DNA of 7,063 nt from Huberarchaeum crystalense [NCBI: Candidatus Huberarchaeum crystalense] (lineage in GTDB: Archaea > Huberarchaeota > Huberarchaeia > Huberarchaeales). A program made the position numbers and the translations under genes. Within the stretch, counting starts at the first letter, position 1, and each line of letters starts with the position of its first letter. The DNA lies in assembly GCA_002790315.1 (NCBI GenBank), contig PFUW01000025.1, positions 1-7,063 on the forward strand, written 5' to 3'. The notes beneath the pieces were generated by a model. The model saw nothing but the letters and a program-made list of their open reading frames with translations. It ran no database searches and was not told the DNA's origin. Below, piece by piece: positions 1 to 6,712 of the stretch.

Positions 1-3000
1 AGAATACATCCAGTAGTGGCATATATTACAAAGCCTTTTGTATATATTCAAGGATGTTATTCTGAAATGTTTGCTTATTCAGACGGTACTCCTGGATATA
101 GATTAAGTTGCACTCTTTCAAATCCAGATTTTTATTGGGGAATAGGAAACTCATATCGCTGTAAATCTTGCAGTAGTGTTTCTACTATAAATAACACAGC
201 TAATAGTCAATGGCATGTTATAATAACAGGTAAAAATGTTGATGGAAGCACAAGCACTAGACTTGACAAAACAGAAGACATCGGGGTAAATATTCCTTGT
301 GGTACTAAAATAACAAAAAAAATAGAAAAAGAAATACCTATTTCAGAATTAGCTACATCAGAGGGGGTAGATACAGTAAATATTATTACTTTATCCGATG
401 GAAAAAAAGATACTCAAACACAACAATTTTATAGTGTAAAGAACTTTCTTTTTCCAATCGGGGATAAATTTGAAATGTGTACTAGTATGAGTGAGGCATA
501 TATTAGATTTAGTGCTGCTAATATTGATTATAAATCGCAAAGCGCCACAATTGATTGTATGAGTGGAGCAAACTGCGCGCAAACCAATATTTTTGATATT
601 CCTTTGTGGGGATCTCTTGTTGGAACTGTTCATGCAAAAGGGTTGACAGGAGGTACTAATGGTGCTACATACACACTACGTGTAAAGGGAGAAATTCCAT
701 TAGGCACTAGTAAGCGCACAGATAAAAAGGAAATAACTATTACAAAGAATGATTATGTGTGTGGTCAGAATATAATGGTAACTCGTTTTTGGCCTAATAC
801 TTCTTGCGAATTAGGAAAACCAATTAAATTTACAGCTGAATTACGGTCAACTAGTAGCAATAAAATAAGCGAGAAGTTTTATAATCAATTTAAAATTGGA
901 AGTCTATACAGTGAGCATTTATATTTAACAGAGAATCAATTTCAAAACTTAACAAACTACAACTTAACATATATTGATTATAATTGGATACCATCATCAG
1001 CAGGACCATATTCTGCTTGTATTATTGCAGATAGCAATAACAACATAATAAAAGAAACAGACGAATCTGATAATCGTGCGTGTTCTACTTTTTATTGCAC
1101 TGGATTTTTAGGCTTTGTAGATAAATCAGTGGATAAGATAACAGCTGAACCGCACCAATTAATAAAATATACAATTCCTTATGGAAATATTAAGGGGGGG
1201 GTTAATTTAACAAACGTAAAAATTAGTGATACTTTGCCAGCAGGAACTACTTATGTTAATTCATCTCCAGAAGGCATAATGAGAAATAATGTTATTACAT
1301 GGAATCTTGGAAATCTTGAGGCAGGAGATGGAGGTACACTTAGTTTAATACTAAATATATCAACTTGTTATACAAAAGGTACAATAATTCCAAATTCAGC
1401 TAAACTCACAGCAGGAGATAATATGGGAAATTCTTATTCTACAGATTCCCCTTCTGTTTCTACTAGAATTGTTTGTTCTAAAGACACTGATAATGATGGT
1501 CTTTGTGATGTATGTGATCTTGTTTTTTGTGGAAATGGTGGGTGTGATGCAGGCGAAACTTGTGCTACTTGTCCTTTTGATTGTGCTTGTGTTTCTCCAG
1601 ATGTTTGTTGTGGATCTGGATCTAGTGCAAAATGTTTTACTCTTGCTTGTATTTCAAATTCAGATTGTAGATACCTCGATGCTGCGTGTAGAAAGTATAG
1701 TTGTGTGTTTGGAGGCACATGTAATGCAAAATGCAATATTTCCTCAGAAATAACACATTGTAATAATAGTACTAAAGATGGTTGTTGTCCTCCTGGTTGC
1801 ACGACTGCAAATGATGCTGATTGCCTTGCTACTTGTGGAAATGGTATTTGTGATAAACTGAGTGAAAATTGTAATAATTGCCCTAGAGATTGTGGTTGTA
1901 ATGCTACTTATGAATATTGTAGTAAAAAAGGTGTTTGTGAACCATTGTGTGGAGATGGTAGGTGTGATAGGGGTAGTGGTGAAAATGAAATTTCTTGTTG
2001 TATAGATTGCTCTTGTTCTGCAAACCTCTGTTTAGGATCAACATATATAACTCATAATTGCCCTTTTAAAAATGGTCTTGGTGGGTGTGCAACTAATCAT
2101 GATGATTGTAGTGATTGCTCTTGTTCTTGTGGGGGATATAATCGCACAGAAAAACCGTCTGATGGTTCTTGCAATGATAAAAAAGATAATAATTGTGATG
2201 GAGAGTGTGATTATGATACATCTGGTGGATGTATAAAAGGAGATAAAGGATGTTCTATTGAAATAACTAACATAGCAGTATCTGCGTCAACTGTTTGCCC
2301 TGGTGAATATGTTTATGTTAACTGCACTTCTTCTGTTCCAAATGTAAATAGTGTTGAGGTATCTGTTGATGGAGATTCTACAAAGTGTAGTTGGACAGCA
2401 TGGAATGGAAATAAAGCAAACTTTAGGTGTTATGTAAGCGAGACCACAAAAACACAAACAATAAACTGCGCAGTAAATACAAACAAGTCATATAAACAAG
2501 GATCAGATAAAAACCAAACAATTACAGTAGGAGGACAGGTGTGCTGTTCAGATTATAAAACAAGTGCTGTTTGTGGTAATGACAACAAATGTGAATGGTG
2601 TCATACATGTAAAGGAACAAAATATAGCGGGGGTGGTGATAGATGTATAAGTAAAGGTAATTGTATTTTTTCTTGCAACAAAAGAATGTGTAGTGCAACT
2701 TGTGATGCAGCACAAGGTGGTTGTGGTCAGGTTTATGACTATACTGTTTGGGATAGTTGTAAAAATAATACTGTAAAAGAAGGAACAAGATATTGTAATA
2801 TTACAACTTGTGATAGTAATTCTTGCTCTTGCAAATATGACTCTGCTGGGGTGTGTGATGTTGCATCTGAAACTCTTTCTTGCGATTCTGATTCAGTATG
2901 TGTAGGAGGACAATGTAAAAAAGACACAGATAAAGATGGAGTTCCTGATGACTCTGATAATTGTATATATGTATCAAATCCAGATCAAAATGATTCTGAT

Positions 3001-6000
3001 AATGATGGTGTTGGTAATGCATGTGATAATTGTAGATATGTCCTTAATTCAAACCAAAAAGACACAGATAATGATTGTTCTCGTCCACCATATGTATACT
3101 GTCCTTTGTGTGGAGATATGTGTGATTCAGAAAATATATGTTCTTGTTATACTTGTACAGAATGTACTAATATGCTTTGGAATGAAAGTTGTAAAATTGT
3201 TCTTTTAAAAGTAAATTTGCAACCCGCAGCTTCTTGTATTACAGGTCCAACAGGAATATACTCTGCAGATTTATCTTTGATTTTTGATTCAAAGAGATTT
3301 GACTGCCAAAACCACTCAATAATAGGTAGTGGAAAAGGAAATGGAATTGAATTAAAGGGTAATGGGGGTGTTGGTGGAAATAATTTAATTGAAAATTGCA
3401 TAATTGAAAACTTTGAAAAAGGAATTAGTGTGACAAATTCAAACACCAATGTTTTTTATAATAATCAAATACAAAATAATAAGATAGTTGGAATTGAAAT
3501 CGACACTTCTTCAAAAAACAACACCTTACATTATAATGTTATTTGCAATAATACGAGAGATATTTTAGATAGAGGTATTAATAATAAAGGATTAGAAAAT
3601 TATTGTTCTGTTTTTGGTAATTGGAATGATGTTGGCGGAGCTTATAAATTAGGGTGCAGCCACAAATGTATTGAAAAGTATTGTGTAGATGCTGATAATG
3701 ATGGATATTTTGCTGTTTCTTGTGGGGGAGATGACTGCGATGATAACAATTCATCAATTAATCCAAGAGTATCAGAAAAATGCAATACATCTATAGATGA
3801 GAATTGTAATGGTCTAATAGATGAAGAGGGTTGTATGAATATTTCTGATTGTATAGATGAAGACAGAGATGGATTTGTTAGTTGTACTTATTGTGCTAAT
3901 TGTTCTACTTGTAATATGAGTAAATGCGATTGCAATGACAACAATCCACATATTAGCCCGAGTCAAAAAGAAATTTGTAATGATGGTATTGATAATAATT
4001 GTAATGGCCTTATTGATGAAAACACATTAGATAACCCCTGTGTCAATTCTCAAACTATTTGTATTGATTCAAGTGGTGATAGATATTATAGATATACAAA
4101 AGGAGATCCTTTGGTTTGTCAAGAAATGGGGGAGGATTGTGATGATACAAGGGCAGATATTGGTCCAAACCAGGGAGAAATTTGTGATGATGGTATTGAT
4201 AATAATTGCGATACTTTGATTGATTTAGATGACCCAGAATGCCAGTGTAAAGATGAAGACAAAGACGGCTTTTTTGCATGTTCGCCCCTTTGCTTGCTTA
4301 TAACAACAAAATGTGATTGCAATGATAAAAATGCTAATATTAATCCAAATGCAACTGAGATCTGCAATGGAATTGATGATAATTGTGATGGCTCTATTGA
4401 TACTGGTTGTCCTTGTTCGCCTGTAGGTATTACTCAAATATGTAGTAAAAATGTTGGTATTTGTAAAGAAGGAAATCAAATATGCCAGAGCGATTATACG
4501 TGGGGTGAGTGTGATGGTGTGTTGCCTATGGAAGAAATTCCTGATAATGGTATTGATGAAGATTGTGATGGACAAGATTTAATAACTAAAAAAGAAAAGA
4601 GCGAGGGTGGGGGTTTAAGCAGACCAGTATCTTTTCATAAGATAGGCAAAATTCAATATATATTTACTCCTGTTGATATATCTAAAATTTGCTTAAGAGA
4701 AACAATATGTATTACTTTTATTGATGTAGATGAAGTTTCTGTTTCAGATAATGTTAGATTGTTAGGTGTTAGTTCAAACAACAAATTTTGTTTTAAAGTT
4801 GAAAATATAGGGGTTCAATCTATTCAAATGAAAAAGCTCGGTTATATGCCTGTCTATGAATCATTAAGTGTCATAGATTGTAAAAAGTGTGGAGATGGTG
4901 TTTGCTCTTCAGAAACAGGAGAAAACTCAATAACATGTTGTGAAGATTGTGGTTCAAAATGCGGAGACGAAGTTTGTAATTGTAATGAAAACAATCAGAC
5001 TTGTGTAAAAGATTGTAATCCTTGCTCAGAATATGGGTGTGGAGATGGTGTTTGCGGGGCAGAGTGTGGAGAAACATCTGAAACTTGTATAGAAGATTGC
5101 GGAAAACCCGTCCTTCTTGTTAAAGATTGCACTTGTGACTTTACATCTCCAAATTGGCACACACCCATTTTAGCAATATTATCATTAATTTTAATATTTT
5201 TAACTTACTCTTTTACAGCACTTAAAAACCGTTGCCCTTTATCTGAGAAATCTGACGAAAATACATTAAAAAATTATCTTTCTAAAGCCCTTATAGAACA
5301 AGGAACAGAATACAAATTGCCCCAAAACATCTTATCAACAAAATATTCACTAACTTCTTTACTTCCAGTACTGCTTTTAAAAGGTTGGACAAATAATCAA
5401 ATCACTAATGCTATTAAAAGTATAGAGCAATATAAAAATGACTATATTCAACTGATTGCTGGCATTATTGTTTTTGCAATTTCGGTTGGTTTAACTTATC
5501 TTGCATACAATGGAAAATTAGTTATTTACTCATCCACAATGCTTTGCGATGCTTGTTTGCTTTTTTACCTTGTTCCATCACTTTTGTCAATTGTTTTGGT
5601 TTATTTGGCTTCAAACCAAATTTATCGCATTCCAAATAAAAACAATTCAGAACAAGATGTTTTAAGCAATTATTTAGCAAAAGCACTAAAATCCCAAGAA
5701 CAAGACACACTCAGTTCTACATATTCAAATAAAGAATTATTGTCAAAAATAAAAACCATGCAGTTTGACAAACAGTTATTAAGCGACATATTTTCAAGAA
5801 TTAAAAATATGTTTTCTCATATTTTGAGCGTGTTAAAAAATACAGCTTTTCCCCGATTTTCAGAAGAACAACTGCTTCCACTTGCTATATATAAAGGATG
5901 GACAAAAGCAGAATTTAATAAGGCAAAACTATCGGTTATTAAGCCACAATATGATTTTATACAACTAATCATAACAATAATTACAGCAATGGTTTTAGTA

Positions 6001-6327
6001 TGTGTTTTAATTTTTATAGGTTGTTGTAAATCTCTTGTTTTGCCGTGGATGATTGTTTTGCTGTCTGGCGCGCATATTTTCTACAAGATTTTACAAAACA
6101 AAAAACTTGAAGAAATGCCAATTAGCAGTGATTTGCAAGTTAATGTTTCTAAAATTTTAGAAATTTCTGTGAAGATATTAGAGAGCAAACAAATATTTGT
6201 TCAACAAAAAGAGTTATTACCAGAAAAAATTGAATATCAGGGACAACAATTTTGGAGAGTTCTGACAAAAGATAAAAACCACGAAGTCATACTTGATTTA
6301 AAAGGAAAAGTGTTGAGAGTTATTTAA
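1..6327 (+). CDS. Giant modular Cys-rich surface protein with C-terminal membrane module (5' partial)
   Basis: The frame is open from base 1 to TAA at 6325-6327 (2108 codons). The GTG at 16 is probably not the start: it has codons before it, no ribosome site and no signal peptide after it, so the true start lies upstream. Domains, numbered from the first codon of the window: beta-rich N-terminus 1-250; CARDB-like about 254-366 (ends in DESDNRA); DUF11-like 373-491 (ISDTLPAGTTYVNSSP, WNLGNLEAG); Cys-rich 492-752; Ig-like 753-843; Cys-rich 847-974; thrombospondin type 3 repeats 975-1026; NosD-like beta-helix 1047-1223; MopE-type repeats 1230-1527; beta-rich 1539-1625; CGDG repeats 1630-1701; five predicted membrane helices about 1719-1741, 1815-1837, 1847-1871, 1986-2007, 2011-2031; soluble tail to 2108. 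Well over 100 cysteines and many N-x-S/T sequons lie before the first helix, as expected for an exported disulphide-rich, possibly glycosylated ectodomain. Predicted topology is N-out, C-in. A role in adhesion, metal binding or signalling is inference; no catalytic motif was seen. Confidence 0.93.
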   Translation, partial: RIHPVVAYITKPFVYIQGCYSEMFAYSDGTPGYRLSCTLSNPDFYWGIGNSYRCKSCSSVSTINNTANSQWHVIITGKNVDGSTSTRLDKTEDIGVNIPCGTKITKKIEKEIPISELATSEGVDTVNIITLSDGKKDTQTQQFYSVKNFLFPIGDKFEMCTSMSEAYIRFSAANIDYKSQSATIDCMSGANCAQTNIFDIPLWGSLVGTVHAKGLTGGTNGATYTLRVKGEIPLGTSKRTDKKEITITKNDYVCGQNIMVTRFWPNTSCELGKPIKFTAELRSTSSNKISEKFYNQFKIGSLYSEHLYLTENQFQNLTNYNLTYIDYNWIPSSAGPYSACIIADSNNNIIKETDESDNRACSTFYCTGFLGFVDKSVDKITAEPHQLIKYTIPYGNIKGGVNLTNVKISDTLPAGTTYVNSSPEGIMRNNVITWNLGNLEAGDGGTLSLILNISTCYTKGTIIPNSAKLTAGDNMGNSYSTDSPSVSTRIVCSKDTDNDGLCDVCDLVFCGNGGCDAGETCATCPFDCACVSPDVCCGSGSSAKCFTLACISNSDCRYLDAACRKYSCVFGGTCNAKCNISSEITHCNNSTKDGCCPPGCTTANDADCLATCGNGICDKLSENCNNCPRDCGCNATYEYCSKKGVCEPLCGDGRCDRGSGENEISCCIDCSCSANLCLGSTYITHNCPFKNGLGGCATNHDDCSDCSCSCGGYNRTEKPSDGSCNDKKDNNCDGECDYDTSGGCIKGDKGCSIEITNIAVSASTVCPGEYVYVNCTSSVPNVNSVEVSVDGDSTKCSWTAWNGNKANFRCYVSETTKTQTINCAVNTNKSYKQGSDKNQTITVGGQVCCSDYKTSAVCGNDNKCEWCHTCKGTKYSGGGDRCISKGNCIFSCNKRMCSATCDAAQGGCGQVYDYTVWDSCKNNTVKEGTRYCNITTCDSNSCSCKYDSAGVCDVASETLSCDSDSVCVGGQCKKDTDKDGVPDDSDNCIYVSNPDQNDSDNDGVGNACDNCRYVLNSNQKDTDNDCSRPPYVYCPLCGDMCDSENICSCYTCTECTNMLWNESCKIVLLKVNLQPAASCITGPTGIYSADLSLIFDSKRFDCQNHSIIGSGKGNGIELKGNGGVGGNNLIENCIIENFEKGISVTNSNTNVFYNNQIQNNKIVGIEIDTSSKNNTLHYNVICNNTRDILDRGINNKGLENYCSVFGNWNDVGGAYKLGCSHKCIEKYCVDADNDGYFAVSCGGDDCDDNNSSINPRVSEKCNTSIDENCNGLIDEEGCMNISDCIDEDRDGFVSCTYCANCSTCNMSKCDCNDNNPHISPSQKEICNDGIDNNCNGLIDENTLDNPCVNSQTICIDSSGDRYYRYTKGDPLVCQEMGEDCDDTRADIGPNQGEICDDGIDNNCDTLIDLDDPECQCKDEDKDGFFACSPLCLLITTKCDCNDKNANINPNATEICNGIDDNCDGSIDTGCPCSPVGITQICSKNVGICKEGNQICQSDYTWGECDGVLPMEEIPDNGIDEDCDGQDLITKKEKSEGGGLSRPVSFHKIGKIQYIFTPVDISKICLRETICITFIDVDEVSVSDNVRLLGVSSNNKFCFKVENIGVQSIQMKKLGYMPVYESLSVIDCKKCGDGVCSSETGENSITCCEDCGSKCGDEVCNCNENNQTCVKDCNPCSEYGCGDGVCGAECGETSETCIEDCGKPVLLVKDCTCDFTSPNWHTPILAILSLILIFLTYSFTALKNRCPLSEKSDENTLKNYLSKALIEQGTEYKLPQNILSTKYSLTSLLPVLLLKGWTNNQITNAIKSIEQYKNDYIQLIAGIIVFAISVGLTYLAYNGKLVIYSSTMLCDACLLFYLVPSLLSIVLVYLASNQIYRIPNKNNSEQDVLSNYLAKALKSQEQDTLSSTYSNKELLSKIKTMQFDKQLLSDIFSRIKNMFSHILSVLKNTAFPRFSEEQLLPLAIYKGWTKAEFNKAKLSVIKPQYDFIQLIITIITAMVLVCVLIFIGCCKSLVLPWMIVLLSGAHIFYKILQNKKLEEMPISSDLQVNVSKILEISVKILESKQIFVQQKELLPEKIEYQGQQFWRVLTKDKNHEVILDLKGKVLRVI
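760..1473 (+). other. CARDB-like and DUF11-like beta-sandwich pair (protein domains)
   Basis: These are two consecutive domains of the large protein. The first (760-1098) has the CARDB pattern: a cysteine-flanked strand start (PNTSCELGKPIKF), a W-x-P-x-x-A-G-P-Y strand and the closing I-x-E-x-D-E-S-D-N. The second (1117-1473) begins VDKSVDK and carries the DUF11 hallmarks V-K-I-S-D-T-L-P-A-G-T-T-Y, a tryptophan strand (ITWNLGNLEAGDGG) and a late N-S-A-K-L-T. Both families are extracellular spacer or adhesion modules in archaeal and bacterial surface proteins. The assignment is by recognised pattern, not by a profile search. Confidence 0.7.
1483..2016 (+). repeat. First cluster of CGNG/CGDG Cys-rich protein repeats
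   Basis: After a single D-T-D-N-D-G calcium-type motif (1483-1500), three copies of a repeat starting C-G-(N/D)-G-x-C-D and ending D-C-x-C lie at 1528-1590, 1834-1899 and 1948-2016. Between the first two is DGCCPPGCTTANDADC (1777-1824), a short Cys motif that often precedes CGNG repeats in prokaryotic surface proteins. Regular cysteine spacing suggests small disulphide-stapled units. The function is unknown; a rigid stalk or metal-binding role is inference. Confidence 0.75.
2161..2217 (+). repeat. Isolated partial MopE-type motif
   Basis: The encoded stretch SCNDKKDNNCDGECDYD matches the second half of the MopE-type unit (C-N-D-x-x-D-N-N-C-D-G-x-x-D) without the preceding D-x-D-x-D-G half. 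It lies about 1.5 kb upstream of the main array in the same protein. It may be a relic or a naturally occurring half-unit. Confidence 0.6.
2257..2529 (+). other. Ig-like beta-sandwich domain within the large protein
   Basis: About 91 residues lie between two Cys-rich blocks. They show alternating strand-like patterns: IEITNIAVSASTVCPGEYVYV, then VNSVEVSVDG, a W-T-A-W strand pair and a final N-Q-T-I-T-V. The cysteines are spaced like an intradomain disulphide. This resembles Ig-like or CARDB-type spacer domains of surface proteins, but I cannot name a family. Confidence 0.45.
2539..2922 (+). other. Cys-rich block beginning with a PSI-like motif
   Basis: The block begins CCSDYKTSAVCGNDNKCEWC, which resembles the PSI (plexin-semaphorin-integrin) pattern C-x(n)-C-x-x-x-x-x-C-x-W-C. 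It continues with about 20 further cysteines in short spacing and leads directly into the thrombospondin type 3 repeats. PSI similarity rests on cysteine and tryptophan spacing only; the rest is unassigned. Confidence 0.4.
2923..3078 (+). repeat. Thrombospondin type 3 calcium-binding repeats
   Basis: The translation contains DTDKDGVPDDSDNCIYVSNP, then DQNDSDNDGVGNACDNC and DTDND. This is the standard D-x-D-x-D-G-x-x-D-x-x-D-N-C ... N-P-D-Q spacing of thrombospondin type 3 repeats, which bind calcium through the aspartates in exported proteins. The third copy is truncated after DTDNDC, so there are roughly two full units and one partial unit. Confidence 0.88.
3139..3669 (+). other. NosD-like parallel beta-helix module with Cys-rich cap
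   Basis: The module begins with a cysteine knot (CSCYTCTECTNMLWNESC) and a capping region. It reaches the FDCQNHSIIGSGKGNGIEL turn, then shows rungs such as NLIENCIIENFEKGISV, NTNVFYNNQIQNNKIVGIEI and NNTLHYNVICNN. This is the repeating N-x-I-x-x-N-x-I-x-x-x-x-x-G-I pattern of right-handed parallel beta-helix (PbH1/NosD-like) proteins. Only about four rungs are seen, so the helix is short. The same cap and first rung recur at the start of the next gene (6713). Confidence 0.8.
3688..4581 (+). repeat. Array of five MopE-type metal-binding-motif repeats
   Basis: Units are at 3688-3834, 3856-4041, 4066-4242, 4252-4410 and 4414-4581. Each of the first four combines an aspartate-rich half (D-x-D-x-D-G-(Y/F) ... 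D-C-(D/N)-D) with I-x-P, then E-(I/K)-C-N-x-x-I-D-(N/E/D)-N-C-(N/D)-x-x-I-D. The fifth is the variant with G-I-C-K-E-G-N-Q-I-C, a W-G-E-C strand and NGIDEDCDG. The family is named after the surface protein MopE of Methylococcus capsulatus and is annotated as a putative metal-binding motif. Aspartate clusters suggest calcium binding; copper binding is known for MopE itself but cannot be assumed here. Unit 3 is degenerate in its first half (DSSGDRYYRY). Confidence 0.88.
4888..5103 (+). repeat. Second cluster of CGDG Cys-rich repeats, next to the membrane
   Basis: Three units, C-G-D-G-V-C-S-x-x-x-G-E-N ... D-C-G (4888-4953), C-G-D-E-V-C-N-C-N (4960-5016) and C-G-D-G-V-C-G-A-E-C-G-E (5038-5103), lie about 50 bases before the first membrane helix. 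They are of the same type as those at 1528-2016. Their position suggests a disulphide-rich stalk that lifts the ectodomain from the membrane (inference). Confidence 0.78.
5254..6108 (+). repeat. Tandem duplicated 'KGWT' helical plus membrane-hairpin module
   Basis: Unit A is about 5254-5613 and unit B about 5647-6108. Both start with an N-Y-L-x-K-A-L helix (TLKNYLSKAL and VLSNYLAKAL). Both later have L-L-P-x-x-x-x-K-G-W-T (K-G-W-T codons at 5380-5391 and 5893-5904), then an A-x-x-x-I segment, (Y/Q)-x-x-D-(Y/F)-I-Q-L-I and a two-helix membrane hairpin. Unit B has an insertion of about 35 residues between the first helix and KGWT. Preceding membrane helix 1 (5155-5223) puts the soluble parts inside the cell. 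Similar GW(S/T)-x-x-x-(I/L) helical motifs occur in uncharacterised membrane proteins of DPANN archaea, but I know no function for them. Confidence 0.8.
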
Positions 6328-6553
6328 TTGTTATGTTGTCACAATAAAAATAATTTTCAAATCAAGCATACTTTAAAATCTCTGAACAATAACAGAATGA
6401 TTTTTAAATTTATTGAAAAATATGAGAGCAAAGTGATTTCAAACCTTGTCTGAAATACACAAACAATATTGAGCGCAACTTATTTCAAAATTTATTAAAT
6501 ATTAAAAATATGTAGGATTTTCAAACAAGGCGAGATAATAAGATTTACCCGCG

Positions 6554-6580
6554 ATTTTCAAAACATAAAATTTTGAAAAT
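6554..6580. repeat. Perfect 10-bp inverted repeat with 7-base loop
   Basis: ATTTTCAAAA at 6554-6563 is the exact reverse complement of TTTTGAAAAT at 6571-6580, separated by CATAAAA. It could form a weak A/T-rich hairpin in RNA, or be a palindromic protein-binding site. It lies about 130 bases upstream of the next start codon and 227 bases after the large gene's stop. No T-run follows directly, so it does not look like a standard intrinsic terminator. Confidence 0.55.
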
Positions 6581-6614
6581 ACATCTACAAACAGAACGCA
6601 AAAGCAAAAAATAA

Positions 6615-6628
6615 TTTGTTTGTTTTTT
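6615..6628 (+). terminator. T-rich tract, possible archaeal-type terminator
   Basis: The + strand reads TTTGTTTGTTTTTT. Archaeal RNA polymerase commonly stops at oligo-T stretches without a strong hairpin, so this could end the transcript of the large gene. It is nearly 290 bases past the stop codon, and AT-rich DNA produces such tracts by chance, so support is weak. Confidence 0.25.
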
Positions 6629-6643
6629 AGGCAGATGAATAGG

Positions 6644-6660
6644 TATATTAAAATATTTTT
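6644..6660 (+). promoter_or_regulatory. Candidate TATA-box region for the downstream gene
   Basis: TATATTAAAATATTTTT lies 53-69 bases before the ATG at 6713. If used as an archaeal TATA box with the usual 25 or so bases to the transcript start, the leader would be about 30 bases. The whole spacer is AT-rich, so the match is not specific. Confidence 0.25.
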
Positions 6661-6712
6661 TAATGGTCTCTTAGAACATCTTTGACTTTCTAGGATTATT
6701 ATACAAAACAAT

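Larger units (their letters stand above)
6328..6712. other. Gene-free intergenic stretch (385 bases)
   Basis: No supported reading frame, tRNA or known RNA family is visible. The stretch is more AT-rich than the flanking genes. It holds a perfect inverted repeat (6554-6563 with 6571-6580), five copies of TTTCAAA on the + strand plus one on the - strand, a T-rich tract (6615-6628) and a TATA-like region (6644-6660) before the next gene. A hydrophobic reverse-strand frame at 6502-6732 overlaps the start of the next gene and is taken as chance. Confidence 0.7.

Noticed and set aside
16-18. GTG as the start of the large gene
   Set aside because: The frame is open through base 1, there is no signal peptide or ribosome site, and the protein begins inside a beta-rich domain. 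The real start is upstream of the window.
1469-1753. Hydrophobic 94-codon + strand frame
   Set aside because: An out-of-frame reading of TGT/GAT-rich codons gives a false V/L/M-rich protein. It lies wholly inside the large gene.
1434-1802. Reverse-strand frame of 122 codons
   Set aside because: It is antisense to a Cys-rich part of the large gene. Its Q/H/S-rich composition follows from complementing Cys, Asp and Asn codons; no domain or start signal.
4225-4575. Reverse-strand frame of 116 codons, rich in I and T
   Set aside because: It is antisense to the MopE repeats; the I/T-rich repetition mirrors the GAT/AAT-rich repeat codons.
1528-5103. Repeated DNA that might suggest CRISPR or tandem repeat DNA
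   Set aside because: The repeats are visible at protein level and vary in length and codons; there are no identical DNA repeats with regular spacers.
6391-6456. Possible C/D box RNA (ATGATTT, GTGATTT and CTGA)
   Set aside because: The boxes deviate from RTGATGA, no D' box precedes the second C-like box, and there is no terminal stem.
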